DNA of 64,000 nucleotides from Paraburkholderia bryophila (GCF_013409255.1 NZ_JACCAS010000001.1:3410001-3474000); one strand, 5' to 3'; counted from the stretch's first letter, positions 49,340-62,108 are shown. The notes: generated by a model not told the origin, from the letters alone. Numbers and translations: made by a program.

Positions 49340-51244
49340 ATGGTTTCCCCGCATTCGCAATTGTTGAAAGTCACGCAACGTGTGATCGAGCGCAGCAAGC
49401 CCACGCGCGAGGCCTACCTGGCCCGCATCCATCAGGCGCAGGGCAAGTTCCCGGCGCGCGGCGCGCTCTCATGCGCCAACCTGGCTCACGGCTTCGCGGG
49501 TCTGGAAGGCAACGACAAGCTCGTCATCAAGCAGATTCGCGAGCCGAACATCGGCATCGTGTCGTCGTACAACGAGATGCTGTCGGCCCACGCGCCGTAC
49601 AAAAACTACCCGGACATCATCAAGCAGGCCGCGCGCGAAAACGGCGGCGTCGCGCAATTCGCGGGCGGCGTGCCGGCCATGTGCGACGGCATCACGCAAG
49701 GCAACGCGGGCATGGAGCTGTCGCTGTTCTCGCGCGAAGTGATCGCGATGAGCACGGCGGTGGCGCTCACCCACAACATGTTCGACGCGGCGCTGTGCCT
49801 CGGCATCTGCGACAAGATCGTGCCGGGTCTGCTGATCGGCGCGCTGCAATTCGGCCATCTGCCGACCATCTTCGTGCCGGCCGGCCCGATGGGCAGCGGC
49901 CTCTCGAACGACGACAAAGCCAAGACGCGGCAACTCTTCGCCACCGGCCAGTGCGACCGCGGCGCGCTGCTCGAAGCGGAAGCCGCCGCGTATCACAGCC
50001 ATGGCACCTGCACCTTCTACGGCACCGCGAACAGCAATCAGATGCTGATGGAAGTGATGGGCCTGCATCTGCCGAGTTCGGCCTTCGTGCATCCGCACAC
50101 GCCGCTGCGCGACGCGCTGACCGCGCAAGCCGCGCGCCGCGTGCTCGACCTGACGGTGGAGCGCGGTAACTACACGCCGATCGGCCATGTGGTCGACGAG
50201 AAGGCAGTCGTCAACGGCATCGTCGCGTTGCTGGCCACGGGCGGTTCGACCAATCACACGCTGCACCTGGTCGCGATTGCACGCGCGGCGGGCATCGTGA
50301 TTGACTGGGACGACTTCGACACGCTGTCGCAAGCGGTGCCGCTGCTCGCCAAGATCTATCCGAACGGCAAGGCGGACGTGAATCACTTCCACGCCGCGGG
50401 AGGCGTCGCGTTCCTGGTGCGCAATCTGCTGGAAGGCGGCTTGCTGCACGAAGACGTCAACACCGTCGCGGGCAAGGGCCTGCATCACTACACCGAAGAG
50501 CCGAAGCTGCTCGACGGCAAGCTCGAATGGGTGCCGGGCGCGCAGGTGAGCGAAGACACGACCGTGCTGCGCGGCATCAAGGAGCCGTTCCAGCCGGACG
50601 GCGGCTTGCGTCTGATGCAAGGCAAGCTCGGCCGCGGCGTGATCAAGATTTCGGCGGTGGCGGCGCAGCATCGCAAGGTCAAGGCGCCGGCGATCGTGTT
50701 CGATTCGCAGGAAGCGGTGCAAGAAGCCTTCGACAAAGGCGAACTGAAGCGCGACTTCATCGCCGTGGTGCGCTTCCAGGGCGCGCGGGCAAACGGCATG
50801 CCTGAGCTGCATCGTTTGACGCCGCTGCTCGGTGTGTTGCAGGATCAAGGTTTCCATGTCGCGCTGGTCACCGACGGTCGCATGTCGGGCGCGTCGGGCA
50901 AGGTGCCGGCGGTGATTCATCTGTCGCCGGAAGCGCTGCTGCAAGGGCTGATCGGCAAGGTGCGCACAGGCGACATGCTGGTGATCGACGCCGATGCCGG
51001 CGTGCTCGACGTCGAGATCGACGCAGCCGAATGGGCGGCGCGTCCCAATGCCGTGCCGCAACATCAGGCGGAAAACGAAGTCGGCTTCGGCCGTGAACTG
51101 TTCGGTGTGTTCCGTGCGGCGGCCGCGCCGGCGGAGCAGGGCGCTTCGGTGTTCGGCGCGATGGTGGGCGAGCGTCCGGCTCACCACGCCGCCCACGCGA
51201 AAGTGCACAGCGAAACCCATACAAGCACCACTCAAGCCAGCTAA
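49340..51244 (+). CDS. edd: Phosphogluconate dehydratase
   Basis: Dehydrates 6-phosphogluconate to KDPG. The 634-residue protein of the IlvD/Edd family carries iron-sulfur ligand regions [19 protein letters not shown] and [40 protein letters not shown] and [24 protein letters not shown]. The C-terminal ~25 residues are His/Thr/Ala-rich. Operon with eda, 26 bases downstream. Confidence 0.97.
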   Translation: MVSPHSQLLKVTQRVIERSKPTREAYLARIHQAQGKFPARGALSCANLAHGFAGLEGNDKLVIKQIREPNIGIVSSYNEMLSAHAPYKNYPDIIKQAARENGGVAQFAGGVPAMCDGITQGNAGMELSLFSREVIAMSTAVALTHNMFDAALCLGICDKIVPGLLIGALQFGHLPTIFVPAGPMGSGLSNDDKAKTRQLFATGQCDRGALLEAEAAAYHSHGTCTFYGTANSNQMLMEVMGLHLPSSAFVHPHTPLRDALTAQAARRVLDLTVERGNYTPIGHVVDEKAVVNGIVALLATGGSTNHTLHLVAIARAAGIVIDWDDFDTLSQAVPLLAKIYPNGKADVNHFHAAGGVAFLVRNLLEGGLLHEDVNTVAGKGLHHYTEEPKLLDGKLEWVPGAQVSEDTTVLRGIKEPFQPDGGLRLMQGKLGRGVIKISAVAAQHRKVKAPAIVFDSQEAVQEAFDKGELKRDFIAVVRFQGARANGMPELHRLTPLLGVLQDQGFHVALVTDGRMSGASGKVPAVIHLSPEALLQGLIGKVRTGDMLVIDADAGVLDVEIDAAEWAARPNAVPQHQAENEVGFGRELFGVFRAAAAPAEQGASVFGAMVGERPAHHAAHAKVHSETHTSTTQAS

Positions 51245-51270
51245 ATGCTGCAGAAACAAGGAGTCTGACT

Positions 51271-51912
51271 ATGACATCGAAAACAGTAAGCGATATCGTG
51301 CGCCTTGGCCCGGTGATTCCGGTGCTCGCATTCGACTCGGCCGAGCAGGGCGAACACGTGTCGCGCGCACTGCATGCGGGCGGCGTGAAAGTGCTTGAGA
51401 TCACGCTGCGCACGGCGGCCGGGCTGGCCGCGATCGAACGCGCGAGCCAGCTCGCGGACGACATCGTGGTCGGCGTCGGCACGATCACGAAGCCCGAACA
51501 CTGCGCGCAGGCGAAGAAAGCGGGTGCGCAGTTCGGCGTCTCGCCGGGCCTGACCAAAGACATGCACAAGGCCGCGCAGGACGCCGGCCTGCCTCTGTTG
51601 CCGGGTGTGATGACGCCGAGCGACATCATCCAGGCGCTGGAACTGGGCTACGAGATCGTCAAGTTCTTCCCGGCGCAGCAAGCCGGCGGCGTGCCGATGC
51701 TGCAGGCTTTTCATGGTCCGTTCCCGACGCTGAAGTTCTGCCCGACCGGCGGCATCACGGCTGAAACCGCGACGCATTTCCTGTCGCTGCCGAACGTGGT
51801 CTGCGTGGGCGGTTCGTGGCTCACGCCGAAAGCCGCGCTGGCCGCGCAGAACTGGGACGAAGTCACGCGTCTCGCGCGTGCCGCGAGCCAGTTGGCCGCG
51901 CCGGCGCATTAA
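51271..51912 (+). CDS. eda: KDPG aldolase (2-dehydro-3-deoxy-phosphogluconate aldolase)
   Basis: Class I aldolase of 213 residues splitting KDPG to pyruvate and glyceraldehyde 3-phosphate. GPVIPVLAFDSAEQ, KVLEITLRTAAGLAAIE with catalytic Glu, VGVGTITKPEH, the Schiff-base Lys in YEIVKFFPAQQAGG and FCPTGGITAET are clear. AGGAG precedes ATG. With edd it completes the Entner-Doudoroff pathway. Confidence 0.97.
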   Translation: MTSKTVSDIVRLGPVIPVLAFDSAEQGEHVSRALHAGGVKVLEITLRTAAGLAAIERASQLADDIVVGVGTITKPEHCAQAKKAGAQFGVSPGLTKDMHKAAQDAGLPLLPGVMTPSDIIQALELGYEIVKFFPAQQAGGVPMLQAFHGPFPTLKFCPTGGITAETATHFLSLPNVVCVGGSWLTPKAALAAQNWDEVTRLARAASQLAAPAH

Positions 51913-51980
51913 GCTCACCGGGCCGCTCGCGCTTTAGTCGCGCTGCAGTCCGCGCTTTTGTCCGAGCCTCAGGCCGACAC

Positions 51981-52032
51981 AAAGGAGCCTCGTCGATGCA
52001 GCCAGCCAGGCTGTCGCGGCGAGGCTCCTTTT
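51981..52032 (+). terminator. Long terminator after eda
   Basis: AAAGGAGCCTCG at 51981-51992 pairs with CGAGGCTCCTTT at 52020-52031; the 27-base apical part can itself fold through CAGCC/GGCTG. Ends in TTTT on the plus strand. Confidence 0.8.
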
Positions 52033-52041
52033 CGATATCCA

Positions 52042-52062
52042 CGCCCGATTGGCGGGCGTTTT
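52042..52062 (+). terminator. Second terminator hairpin after eda
   Basis: CGCCCG at 52042-52047 pairs with CGGGCG at 52053-52058 and is followed by TTTT. Ten bases after the first terminator, giving a tandem stop and separating eda from gntT. Confidence 0.65.
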
Positions 52063-52192
52063 GCGGCAACAGACAGTAAAATTCAGCGTCCGCGCGGTCA
52101 GCCCGGTTTTCAGGCGTCGCGCAGGTCGCCGTGAGACGAAGTGCCGGCCGCTTGTCCTGCACTCAGAATGAATAACGCAAAGGAGGAGCTTC

Positions 52193-53620
52193 ATGGGAGC
52201 TACCCACGGCAGCCTGCTGCTGGTCTTCGGCGTGATCGCCATCGCCTTGCTGATCCTGCTGATCACGCGCTACAAGGTTTATCCGTTCCTTGTCCTCATT
52301 ATCGTGTCGCTGCTGCTGGGGCTCGCCTCCGGCATGCCGATGGCGACCATCGTCAAATCGTTCGAAACCGGTAACGGCAATACGCTCGGGCACATTGCGA
52401 TCGTCGTCGGCCTGGGCACCATGCTCGGCAAGATGATGGCCGAATCGGGCGGCGCCGAGCGCATTGCCACGACGCTGATCGACTGGTTCGGCGAGAAGCA
52501 TATTCACTGGGCGATGATGGTCGTCGCGATCATCGTCGGCTTGCCGGTGTTCTTCGAAGTTGGCTTCGTGCTGCTGATTCCGATCGCTTTCAATGTCGCC
52601 AAGCGCACCAATAAATCGCTGCTGCTGGTCGGCCTGCCGATGGTCGCGGGTCTGTCAGTCGTGCATGGTCTGATTCCGCCGCACCCGGCCGCGATGCTCG
52701 CGGTGCAGGCGTATCACGCGGATATCGGCAAGACGATTGCCTATGGGCTGATCGTCGGCATTCCGACGGCGATCGTCGCGGGTCCGTTGTTCGCGTTGCT
52801 GATCAGCCGTTATATCAAGCTGCCGAAAGATAATGCGCTTGCCGCGCAGTTTCTCGGCGGCGGAGCAGCAGCAGGTGCGGTTGCGGGCGCAGGTGCCGGC
52901 GCCAACGACACCGCGAAAACCGGCGCACAGAACACCGCGCCGAAACGCGAACTGCCGAGCTTCGGCATCACCCTGTTCACGGTCCTGTTGCCGGTGATTC
53001 TGATGCTGATCGGCAGTTGGGCCGATCTCATCACCGAGCCGAAGACCTTGCCGAACGATCTGCTGCGCTTCATCGGCAATTCGGATGTCGCGCTGTTGAT
53101 CGCCGTGCTGGTCAGCTTCTGGACTTTCGGTGCGAGCCGTGGCTTCACGCGCGAGCAGATCCAGAAGTTCTGCGGCGACTGTCTTGCGCCGATCGCGGGC
53201 ATTACGCTGATCGTCGGCGCGGGCGGTGGTTTCGGTCGCGTGCTGATGGACAGCGGTATTTCCAAAGAGATCGTCAATGTGGCCACGTCGGTCCATATGT
53301 CGCCGCTGCTGTTCGGCTGGCTGGTCGCCGCGCTGATCCGTCTCGCGACGGGTTCGGCCACGGTCGCCATGACCACCGCGTGCGGCATCGTCGCGCCGAT
53401 CGCGGCGGCGGGCGGCGTGCAGGTTCAGCCGGAATTGCTGGTGCTGGCCACCGGCTCGGGGTCGCTGATCTTCTCGCATGTGAACGACGGCGGCTTCTGG
53501 CTGATCAAGGAATACTTCGGTATGACGGTGGGGCAGACCTTCAAGACATGGTCGCTCCTCGAGACCATCATCTCGCTGATGGGGTTGGGTTTGACCTTCG
53601 CACTCGCGGCGGTCGTGTAA
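52193..53620 (+). CDS. gntT: Gluconate permease, GntP family
   Basis: Inner-membrane gluconate/proton symporter of 475 residues with about 12-14 hydrophobic segments. Family marks: LLLGLASGMPM, NTLGHIAIVVGLGTMLGKMMAESGGAERIA, GLPVFFEVGFVLLIPIAF, VHGLIPPHPAAMLAV, GAGGGFGRVLMDSGI, LATGSGSLIFSHVNDGGFWLIKEYF. An Ala/Gly-rich insert of ~35 residues sits in the central loop (about residues 222-260). Strong AAGGAGGAG ribosome site. Supplies gluconate to GntK directly downstream. Confidence 0.95.
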   Translation: MGATHGSLLLVFGVIAIALLILLITRYKVYPFLVLIIVSLLLGLASGMPMATIVKSFETGNGNTLGHIAIVVGLGTMLGKMMAESGGAERIATTLIDWFGEKHIHWAMMVVAIIVGLPVFFEVGFVLLIPIAFNVAKRTNKSLLLVGLPMVAGLSVVHGLIPPHPAAMLAVQAYHADIGKTIAYGLIVGIPTAIVAGPLFALLISRYIKLPKDNALAAQFLGGGAAAGAVAGAGAGANDTAKTGAQNTAPKRELPSFGITLFTVLLPVILMLIGSWADLITEPKTLPNDLLRFIGNSDVALLIAVLVSFWTFGASRGFTREQIQKFCGDCLAPIAGITLIVGAGGGFGRVLMDSGISKEIVNVATSVHMSPLLFGWLVAALIRLATGSATVAMTTACGIVAPIAAAGGVQVQPELLVLATGSGSLIFSHVNDGGFWLIKEYFGMTVGQTFKTWSLLETIISLMGLGLTFALAAVV

Positions 53621-53630
53621 GGAGTTTTTG

Positions 53631-54125
53631 ATGATTCTGATCGCAATGGGCGTGTCGGGCGCTGGCAAGACAAGAATTGGCGAAATGCTGGCGGAGCGCC
53701 TGCAATGCCCGTTCACCGACGGCGACGCGTTTCACAGCGCCGCCAACAAGGAAAAGATGCACCACGGCATTCCACTCACCGACGAAGATCGCTGGCCGTG
53801 GCTGCAAACCATCCGTACCGCGATCGTGGAAAAGCAGACGGCGGGCGAAACGGCGGTGTTCACGTGTTCGTCGCTGAAGCGTTCATACCGGGACGTGCTG
53901 CGCAACGGCGATAAAGACGTGTGCTTTGTTTATCTGAAGGGTTCGCGCGAAGTGCTGGAAGAGCGGCTGACTACGCGCACCGGGCACTTCTTCGATCCGT
54001 CGCTGCTGCAAAGCCAGCTCGATACGCTGGAAGAGCCGGGCCCGGATGAAGCGATCACGGTGAGCATCGAGCTGACGCCGGAACAGATCGTCGAAGAAGT
54101 GTTGAAGCAGGTGGAGACGCGCTAA
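53631..54125 (+). CDS. gntK: Gluconokinase
   Basis: Phosphorylates gluconate to 6-phosphogluconate, the Edd substrate. The 164-residue P-loop kinase shows MGVSGAGKTRIGE (Walker A), FTDGDAFHSAANKEKMHHGIPLTDEDRWPWL, CSSLKRSYRDVLRN and GHFFDPSLLQSQLDTLEEP. GGAG seven bases before ATG 53631; the adjacent TTG at 53628 is less likely. Ten bases after gntT. Confidence 0.96.
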   Translation: MILIAMGVSGAGKTRIGEMLAERLQCPFTDGDAFHSAANKEKMHHGIPLTDEDRWPWLQTIRTAIVEKQTAGETAVFTCSSLKRSYRDVLRNGDKDVCFVYLKGSREVLEERLTTRTGHFFDPSLLQSQLDTLEEPGPDEAITVSIELTPEQIVEEVLKQVETR

Positions 54126-54171
54126 CACGAGCGTAGCGTGTCGTGTCGTGAATGGATGTTTCGTAGTTCAA

Positions 54172-54197
54172 CCGCCTCGCCTCGACAGGCGAGGCGG
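54172..54197. terminator. Hairpin after gntK
   Basis: CCGCCTCGCCT at 54172-54182 pairs perfectly with AGGCGAGGCGG at 54187-54197 around a CGAC loop. No T-run follows, so termination is likely inefficient or Rho-assisted. Confidence 0.55.
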
Positions 54198-54372
54198 ATT
54201 GCCCCAGTTGGTCCTCCCTCCCCCTCGTATCAGTCCAGACCGATACAGCGCCCGCAGGCGACAAACGTGCGCGCGCTTCTGACGTTTCCCAACCCTGCCA
54301 GGCTTCACTAGCCTTACATTCCACCGCTGATTTCGCGCCATCCGGCGCGGTGTGTTGATCAGTGGATGAAAA

Positions 54373-56166
54373 GTGCAGGCTGCAGAGAATTCCCCCAAAC
54401 CATTTGCCTTGACCGGCAGAGAACTTCGCGCGCGCTTATCGGTATCCGGGCCGGCGCGTGGTGGCGCGACGCTGGCGTCGATGACTTGCGCCGGCGCGTT
54501 GCTTGCCGGCGCAACTGGCTCAGCGTGGGCATTCGATCCGGTCGACCCCGCCAATCACGCGATCCTGGATCAGCAGCAGCAACGCCTGCTCGATCAGGCA
54601 CGTGAACAGCGCGACGGTCTCAGCACGCGCGAGCCGGACGCATCCGCCGCGGCGCCGCGAGCCTCCGCCGCACAAACCCAGGACGCCCTCGCCGGGCAGA
54701 AGTGCGTGCTGGTCGACAGCGTTGGGTTCGCGGGCGCTGCGCTATTGCCGGATGCGCTGAAGCAGGAGATTGCGTCCGGCGCGACGGGTCATTGCCTCGA
54801 TGACGCCGCGCTCGCCCGCATCCTCGACAAAGCCAACGATTGGTACGTCGAGCAGGGTTACGTGACGAGCCACGCGTGGCTGCCGAAACGTGAAAGCAAC
54901 AGTCGGGTGCTGCTGATCGAAGCGGTAGAAGGGCGCGTGTCGCGCGTCTATTTCGCCGACGGTAATGGCACGACTCGCGCTGACAGCGCAGCGCAGATGG
55001 CATTCGCCGGCATGGCGGGCGAGCCGCTGAATTTGCGTGACGTCGAGCAGGGCGTCGATCAGATCGACCGGCTAGTGCCTGGCGGCGTAAAGGTTGCGGT
55101 GCGCGCCGCGCCGCAACCGGGATACTCGGACGTGGTGCTCTCGGGCAAGCCGATGCGCCTGCTGAATTTTGCCGTGAGCGCGGACAACAGCGGCCAGAAG
55201 TCCACCGGCCGCGACATGCTCGGTGCCGGCGTCACGATCAACAATGCGATGGGCCTCGCGGAGCAGGTCGGAGCCTCGATATCCACCACGCCGGCATTGC
55301 ACGGCAATCGCTTTCGCCGCACGTACAACGCCTTTGCGACGCTGCCGCTCAACGCCTGGACCTTCAGCTACGCGGCCGCGGCCGGCAGCTATGCGGTGCC
55401 GTTGAACGCTTACGGCGCGGCCATGCGCTACCACGGCAGCAGCCTGCAAAACCGCTTCACCATCACCCGCACGCTCGCGCGCAATGCGTCGCGCAAAGTG
55501 GACGCGTTCGTGTCGCTGTCGAATTACACCGGCAACACCTACCTCGAAGAATTCCAGCTTCAAAACAGTTCCGAGCGCACAAGCACCGCGCAGGCCGGCC
55601 TGAACTTCGCGACGCGTGTCGGGCGCTCGGGCTACTTCACCTTCAGCCCGGCGGTCAGCCAGGGGCTGCCGTTCGCGACCCGCGATATGAGCCAGGGCGG
55701 TGGACCGTCGTCCAGTTTCACGAAGCTGTCGGCCAGCGCGAGTTTCTACCTGCAAGCCTCGCAGAACGTGGCGCTGTTGTCGTCGGCTTATGCGCAGGTG
55801 GCGCCCAAAGCGCTCTATAGCAGCGAGCGCGTGCTGGTCGGCGGGGATACGTCGGTGCGCGGGTTTCGTGATCAGTACCTGTACGGCAACACCGGCGCTT
55901 ATCTGCGCAATGAAGTGAACTGGACCGTGCCGCTGCCGGCACTCGGCACGCGCGTGACGATGATGGCCGGCATCGACGCGGGCCGGGTCGTGCCCGTCGC
56001 GGGCGAACCCAATTCAGGCGGCAACGTGGTGGGCGCGGCGATCGGCGCGTCGACGTCGTGGAAAAGCGTTGCCGCCTCAATTTCGGTCGGTACGCCGTTG
56101 TTTGCTCCCAAACAACTGAATGCCGATCCGATTGTCCTCAACCTTCGGTTGAGTTCTTCTTTTTGA
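54373..56166 (+). CDS. Two-partner secretion outer-membrane transporter (TpsB, ShlB/FhaC/HecB family)
   Basis: Omp85-superfamily pore of 597 residues exporting the TpsA protein encoded next. A long signal region ends near SAWA (about residue 52); a Gln-rich linker helix (DQQQQRLLDQAREQRDG) leads to POTRA domains (about 110-275; NDWYVEQGYVTSHAWLP, GRVSRVYFADGNG, VKVAVRAAPQPGYSDVVLS) and the barrel with the conserved late VLVGGDTSVRGFRD motif of the L6 loop. It ends with NLRLSSSF, a proper outer-membrane C-terminus. GTG start is by frame; ATG 54481 is an alternative giving a very short signal. Weak ribosome site. Confidence 0.92.
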   Translation: MQAAENSPKPFALTGRELRARLSVSGPARGGATLASMTCAGALLAGATGSAWAFDPVDPANHAILDQQQQRLLDQAREQRDGLSTREPDASAAAPRASAAQTQDALAGQKCVLVDSVGFAGAALLPDALKQEIASGATGHCLDDAALARILDKANDWYVEQGYVTSHAWLPKRESNSRVLLIEAVEGRVSRVYFADGNGTTRADSAAQMAFAGMAGEPLNLRDVEQGVDQIDRLVPGGVKVAVRAAPQPGYSDVVLSGKPMRLLNFAVSADNSGQKSTGRDMLGAGVTINNAMGLAEQVGASISTTPALHGNRFRRTYNAFATLPLNAWTFSYAAAAGSYAVPLNAYGAAMRYHGSSLQNRFTITRTLARNASRKVDAFVSLSNYTGNTYLEEFQLQNSSERTSTAQAGLNFATRVGRSGYFTFSPAVSQGLPFATRDMSQGGGPSSSFTKLSASASFYLQASQNVALLSSAYAQVAPKALYSSERVLVGGDTSVRGFRDQYLYGNTGAYLRNEVNWTVPLPALGTRVTMMAGIDAGRVVPVAGEPNSGGNVVGAAIGASTSWKSVAASISVGTPLFAPKQLNADPIVLNLRLSSSF

Positions 56167-56182
56167 CCATAGGTTATTTTTA

Positions 56183-57874
56183 ATGAAGCAATATCGTCTC
56201 CACATGATCAGCGTTGCCGCACTCGCCGCACTGGGTGCGACCGGCAGCGCGATGGCCGGCGGCATCGTCGCAACGGGCGGACAGACTCAGGTCAGCACGC
56301 CGGGCAACACGCCGATCGTCAATATCGCCGGCGCGAACGCGGCGGGTATTTCGCGCAACACGTTCAGCAACTTCGACGTGGACAAGAATGGCGTGGTCTT
56401 CAACAACCTGACCGCGGCAGGCGTCAGCCAACTGGCCGGGCAACTCGCCGCCAACGCGAACCTGAACGGTACCGCTGCTAAGGTGATCGTCGCCGACGTC
56501 AACTCGGTACAGGCTTCGCAACTGAACGGCGCAATGGAAGTGGCCGGCGCGCCTGCGCATCTGATGATCGCGAACGCGGCAGGCATTTCGGTGAACGGCG
56601 CCACGACGATCAACGCGCCGGTCCTGACGCTGGCCGCCGCGAACTTCAACCCCACAGCCGCGAGCCCGCTGGGCGTGATGGTCGATACGAACCGCGCGAC
56701 CCCGTCCGCGATCGAGATCAACGGCGCGGGCCTCGACGTTGGCGCGGGTCAACTGAACCTGCTGTCGCGCGCGACGATCGTGAATGCCGCAGTCAAGGGC
56801 TGGAGCATCAACTCGCAGAACGGCACGCAGTTCGACGGCGACGCGAACGGCAATTTCACCGGCAAGCTGACCTCGAACGCAGCGGGCGCAAAACCGGCGG
56901 TGGCGCTCGACGTGTCGGCGCTGGGCGGCATGTACGCGAACAAAATTGTGCTCGAGGGTTCGGAGCACGGTCTCGGCGTGAACAATGCGGGGGTGATTCA
57001 GGCCGGTAACGGCGGCTATGCGGTGCAGATGTATGGCGCGGACATTCAAGGGCAGCCGGGTGGCATCCTGGCCTCGCAGGGTTCCAGCTACACCGTGCGT
57101 GCTGCCGACATGGCGGCCACGCCGGACATGTGGCGGCCGGAGCAGTATCGCGGACTCGACGAAGCGCAGATTTTCCAGTTGGAAAAGCAGGAATTCAAAG
57201 CGGCAGCGGATAAATCTAACGCGTACAACCAGCGTTTCGCTGAAGACCCGGCAAAACTGAGCGATTCGGACAAGATCGCGCAGGTCGGCGGTCTCTATGA
57301 GCAGATTCAACTGATGCGGGCGCAGCAGAATTCGGACACCGATCCGGATGTGATCGCCCGCAAGGCAGCGGATGCGGCTCAGCAAGCGGAAATCGCCCGG
57401 CAGAACGCGGCGCGCGCGGCCGAACAGGCGGCAGAGCAGCAAGCCGCAGCACAGGCCGCGCAACAGGAAGCGCAACTCGAAGCAGCGCGCGAAGCCGACT
57501 ACCAGGCCATGATCGCGGCACGGCAGGCGGAAGCCAAGGCACGCTGGGAAGCGGATCAGGCTGCTCAATCGGCAAACACCGCCGACGCCCAGCAGCAAGC
57601 CGCAGCGCAGCAAGCCGCGTTCGAGCAGCAAAAGGCCGCGGACATTGCGCGTCAGCAGGCCGAACAGCAAGTCGCGGCACAGATTGCGCAGCAAGACGCG
57701 CAGCGCGAGGCCGCGCGCGAAGCCGACTACCAGGCCATGATCGCGGCGCGCCTGGCAGAGGCCAAGGCGCGTTGGGAAGCAGAGAACGCGCAGTCAGCGG
57801 CTCAGGCGACCCAGCAAATCAGCTATGCGCCGCAAGCGCAGCCGGTCACGCTGACGGCGCGCTACGCCGAATAA
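56183..57874 (+). CDS. Small two-partner secretion exoprotein (TpsA) with TPS domain and coiled-coil tail
   Basis: Secreted protein of 563 residues. Signal peptide to about residue 25 (ATGSAMA). The TPS/haemagglutination-activity domain covers about 26-290: TPIVNIAGANAAGISRNTFSNFDVDKNGVVFNN and the later region HLMIANAAGISVNG, where the usual NPNG is NAAG. From about residue 355 the chain is almost purely Ala/Gln/Glu/Arg-rich and should form a long alpha-helical coiled coil, with a 76-residue repeat (DYQAMIAAR followed by EAKARWEA at residues ~440 and ~516). No beta-helix repeats, no VENN motif, no CDI toxin. Seventeen bases after TpsB. Confidence 0.9.
   Translation: MKQYRLHMISVAALAALGATGSAMAGGIVATGGQTQVSTPGNTPIVNIAGANAAGISRNTFSNFDVDKNGVVFNNLTAAGVSQLAGQLAANANLNGTAAKVIVADVNSVQASQLNGAMEVAGAPAHLMIANAAGISVNGATTINAPVLTLAAANFNPTAASPLGVMVDTNRATPSAIEINGAGLDVGAGQLNLLSRATIVNAAVKGWSINSQNGTQFDGDANGNFTGKLTSNAAGAKPAVALDVSALGGMYANKIVLEGSEHGLGVNNAGVIQAGNGGYAVQMYGADIQGQPGGILASQGSSYTVRAADMAATPDMWRPEQYRGLDEAQIFQLEKQEFKAAADKSNAYNQRFAEDPAKLSDSDKIAQVGGLYEQIQLMRAQQNSDTDPDVIARKAADAAQQAEIARQNAARAAEQAAEQQAAAQAAQQEAQLEAAREADYQAMIAARQAEAKARWEADQAAQSANTADAQQQAAAQQAAFEQQKAADIARQQAEQQVAAQIAQQDAQREAAREADYQAMIAARLAEAKARWEAENAQSAAQATQQISYAPQAQPVTLTARYAE
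57482..57781. repeat. Internal 228-bp repeat in the TpsA coiled coil
   Basis: A 72-bp block coding for AAREADYQAMIAAR plus a following AEAKARWEA-type helix occurs at 57482-57553 and again at 57710-57781, 228 bases (76 codons) apart, with only a few synonymous or conservative differences. Confidence 0.8.
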
Positions 57875-57930
57875 GCTGCACGTCGAAAGTCCTCTAGGGG
57901 ACTGCGGGGCGCTCAGCAAGCAGCCAACAA

Positions 57931-57960
57931 AAAGGGCTCGCGCAAGCGAGCCCTTTTCCT
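57931..57960. terminator. Bidirectional terminator between tpsA and purB
   Basis: AAAGGGCTCGC at 57931-57941 pairs with GCGAGCCCTTT at 57946-57956, loop GCAA. T-rich on both outer sides; it ends the TPS operon and the convergent purB. Confidence 0.9.
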
Positions 57961-58021
57961 ATTTCCTATCTACCGCGCTAACCGGTCGAACCGGCAAGCG
58001 TCGTTGATCCGCCGGTTTGCC

Positions 58022-60661
<2,640 letters not shown>

Positions 60662-60678
60662 TCAACGCCGGAGCGTTC

Positions 60679-61992
60679 ATGTCTTCCCAGCAACAAATCG
60701 CACAATCCGCATCAACGTTGCACTCGGTTCCCTCCTACCTGAATAAAGACGACCTCGGCCCGTGGGGCAACTACCTGCGCCAGGTCGACCGCGTCGCGCC
60801 GTACCTCGGCTCCCTGTCCCGCTGGCTCGAAACCCTGAAGCGCCCGAAGCGCATTCTGATCGTCGACGTGCCTATCGAACTCGATAACGGCACGGTCGCG
60901 CACTTCGAAGGCTATCGCGTGCAGCACAACGTGTCGCGCGGTCCGGGCAAGGGCGGCGTGCGTTATCACCAGGACGTGACGCTGTCGGAAGTGATGGCCT
61001 TGTCGGCATGGATGTCGGTCAAGAACGCGGCCGTGAACGTGCCGTACGGCGGCGCGAAGGGCGGTATCCGCGTCGATCCGCGCACGCTGTCGCGTGGTGA
61101 GCTCGAGCGCATGACGCGCCGCTACACCAGCGAAATCGGCATCATCATCGGACCGAATACCGACATCCCCGCGCCGGACGTGAACACGAACGAGCAGATC
61201 ATGGCGTGGATGATGGACACGTACTCGATGAACCAGGGCCAAACGGCCACGGGCGTCGTGACTGGCAAGCCGATCATCCTCGGCGGTTCGTTGGGCCGTC
61301 GTGAAGCGACCGGCCGCGGCGTGTTCGTGGTCGCCAGCGAAGCGGCACGCCGCATCGGTGTCGATATCGAAGGCGCGCGCATTGCGGTGCAGGGCTTCGG
61401 CAACGTCGGCGGGATCGCCGCGCGTCTGTTCCAGGAAGCGGGTTCGAAGCTGGTCGCGGTGCAGGATCACACCGGCTCGCTGTACAAGTCGACCGGTATC
61501 GACGCAGTTGCCTTGCTCGATCACGTCGCGAAGACGGGCGGCGTGGGCGGTTTCCCGGAAGCGGACGCCGTCACGAACGAAGAATTCTGGAACGTCGAAT
61601 CGGACATTCTGATTCCGGCCGCGCTGGAAAACCAGATCAACGAGAAGAATGCGGCCAAGATCAAGACGAAGATCGTCGTGGAAGGCGCCAACGGCCCGAC
61701 CACCACGGCAGCGGACGACATCCTGCACGATCGCGGTATTCTCGTGATTCCGGACGTGGTGGCCAACGCCGGCGGCGTGACCGTGTCGTACTTCGAATGG
61801 GTGCAGGACTTCTCGAGCTTCTTCTGGACCGAAGACGAGATCAACCAGCGTCTCGAACGCGTGATGCGCGAAGCCTTTGCCGCCGTGTGGCAAGTGTCGA
61901 GCGAGCAGAAGGTGTCGGTGCGGACCGCGGCGTTTATCGTCGCGTGTAAGCGGATTCTGGAAGCGCGTGAACTGCGCGGCCTGTATCCCTGA
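60679..61992 (+). CDS. gdhA: Glutamate dehydrogenase (Glu/Leu/Phe/Val family)
   Basis: Interconverts glutamate and 2-oxoglutarate, 437 residues. Substrate domain with [50 protein letters not shown] (catalytic Lys in the PYGGAKGG loop) and the nucleotide domain with [15 protein letters not shown] and EGANGPTT. Length and sequence place it with the hexameric ~48-kDa class. NAD versus NADP use not determined. The glutamate transporter genes downstream fit a glutamate-use cluster. Confidence 0.95.
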   Translation: MSSQQQIAQSASTLHSVPSYLNKDDLGPWGNYLRQVDRVAPYLGSLSRWLETLKRPKRILIVDVPIELDNGTVAHFEGYRVQHNVSRGPGKGGVRYHQDVTLSEVMALSAWMSVKNAAVNVPYGGAKGGIRVDPRTLSRGELERMTRRYTSEIGIIIGPNTDIPAPDVNTNEQIMAWMMDTYSMNQGQTATGVVTGKPIILGGSLGRREATGRGVFVVASEAARRIGVDIEGARIAVQGFGNVGGIAARLFQEAGSKLVAVQDHTGSLYKSTGIDAVALLDHVAKTGGVGGFPEADAVTNEEFWNVESDILIPAALENQINEKNAAKIKTKIVVEGANGPTTTAADDILHDRGILVIPDVVANAGGVTVSYFEWVQDFSSFFWTEDEINQRLERVMREAFAAVWQVSSEQKVSVRTAAFIVACKRILEARELRGLYP

Positions 61993-62108
61993 TCGTTCCG
62001 CGTGAAACGGCGGGCTTGCGTTCTCGCGGGTCCGCTGGGCGTTTCAGCTTCAGTTTCAGCGTCAAATCGTTAGCTTCAACGCGGTCCACAAGACGGCGTG
62101 TTTGACCC

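Noticed and set aside
56183..57874. Contact-dependent inhibition (CdiA/BcpA) toxin
   Set aside because: No VENN or Nx(E/Q)LYN motif, no C-terminal toxin domain and no small immunity gene follows; purB is convergent downstream.
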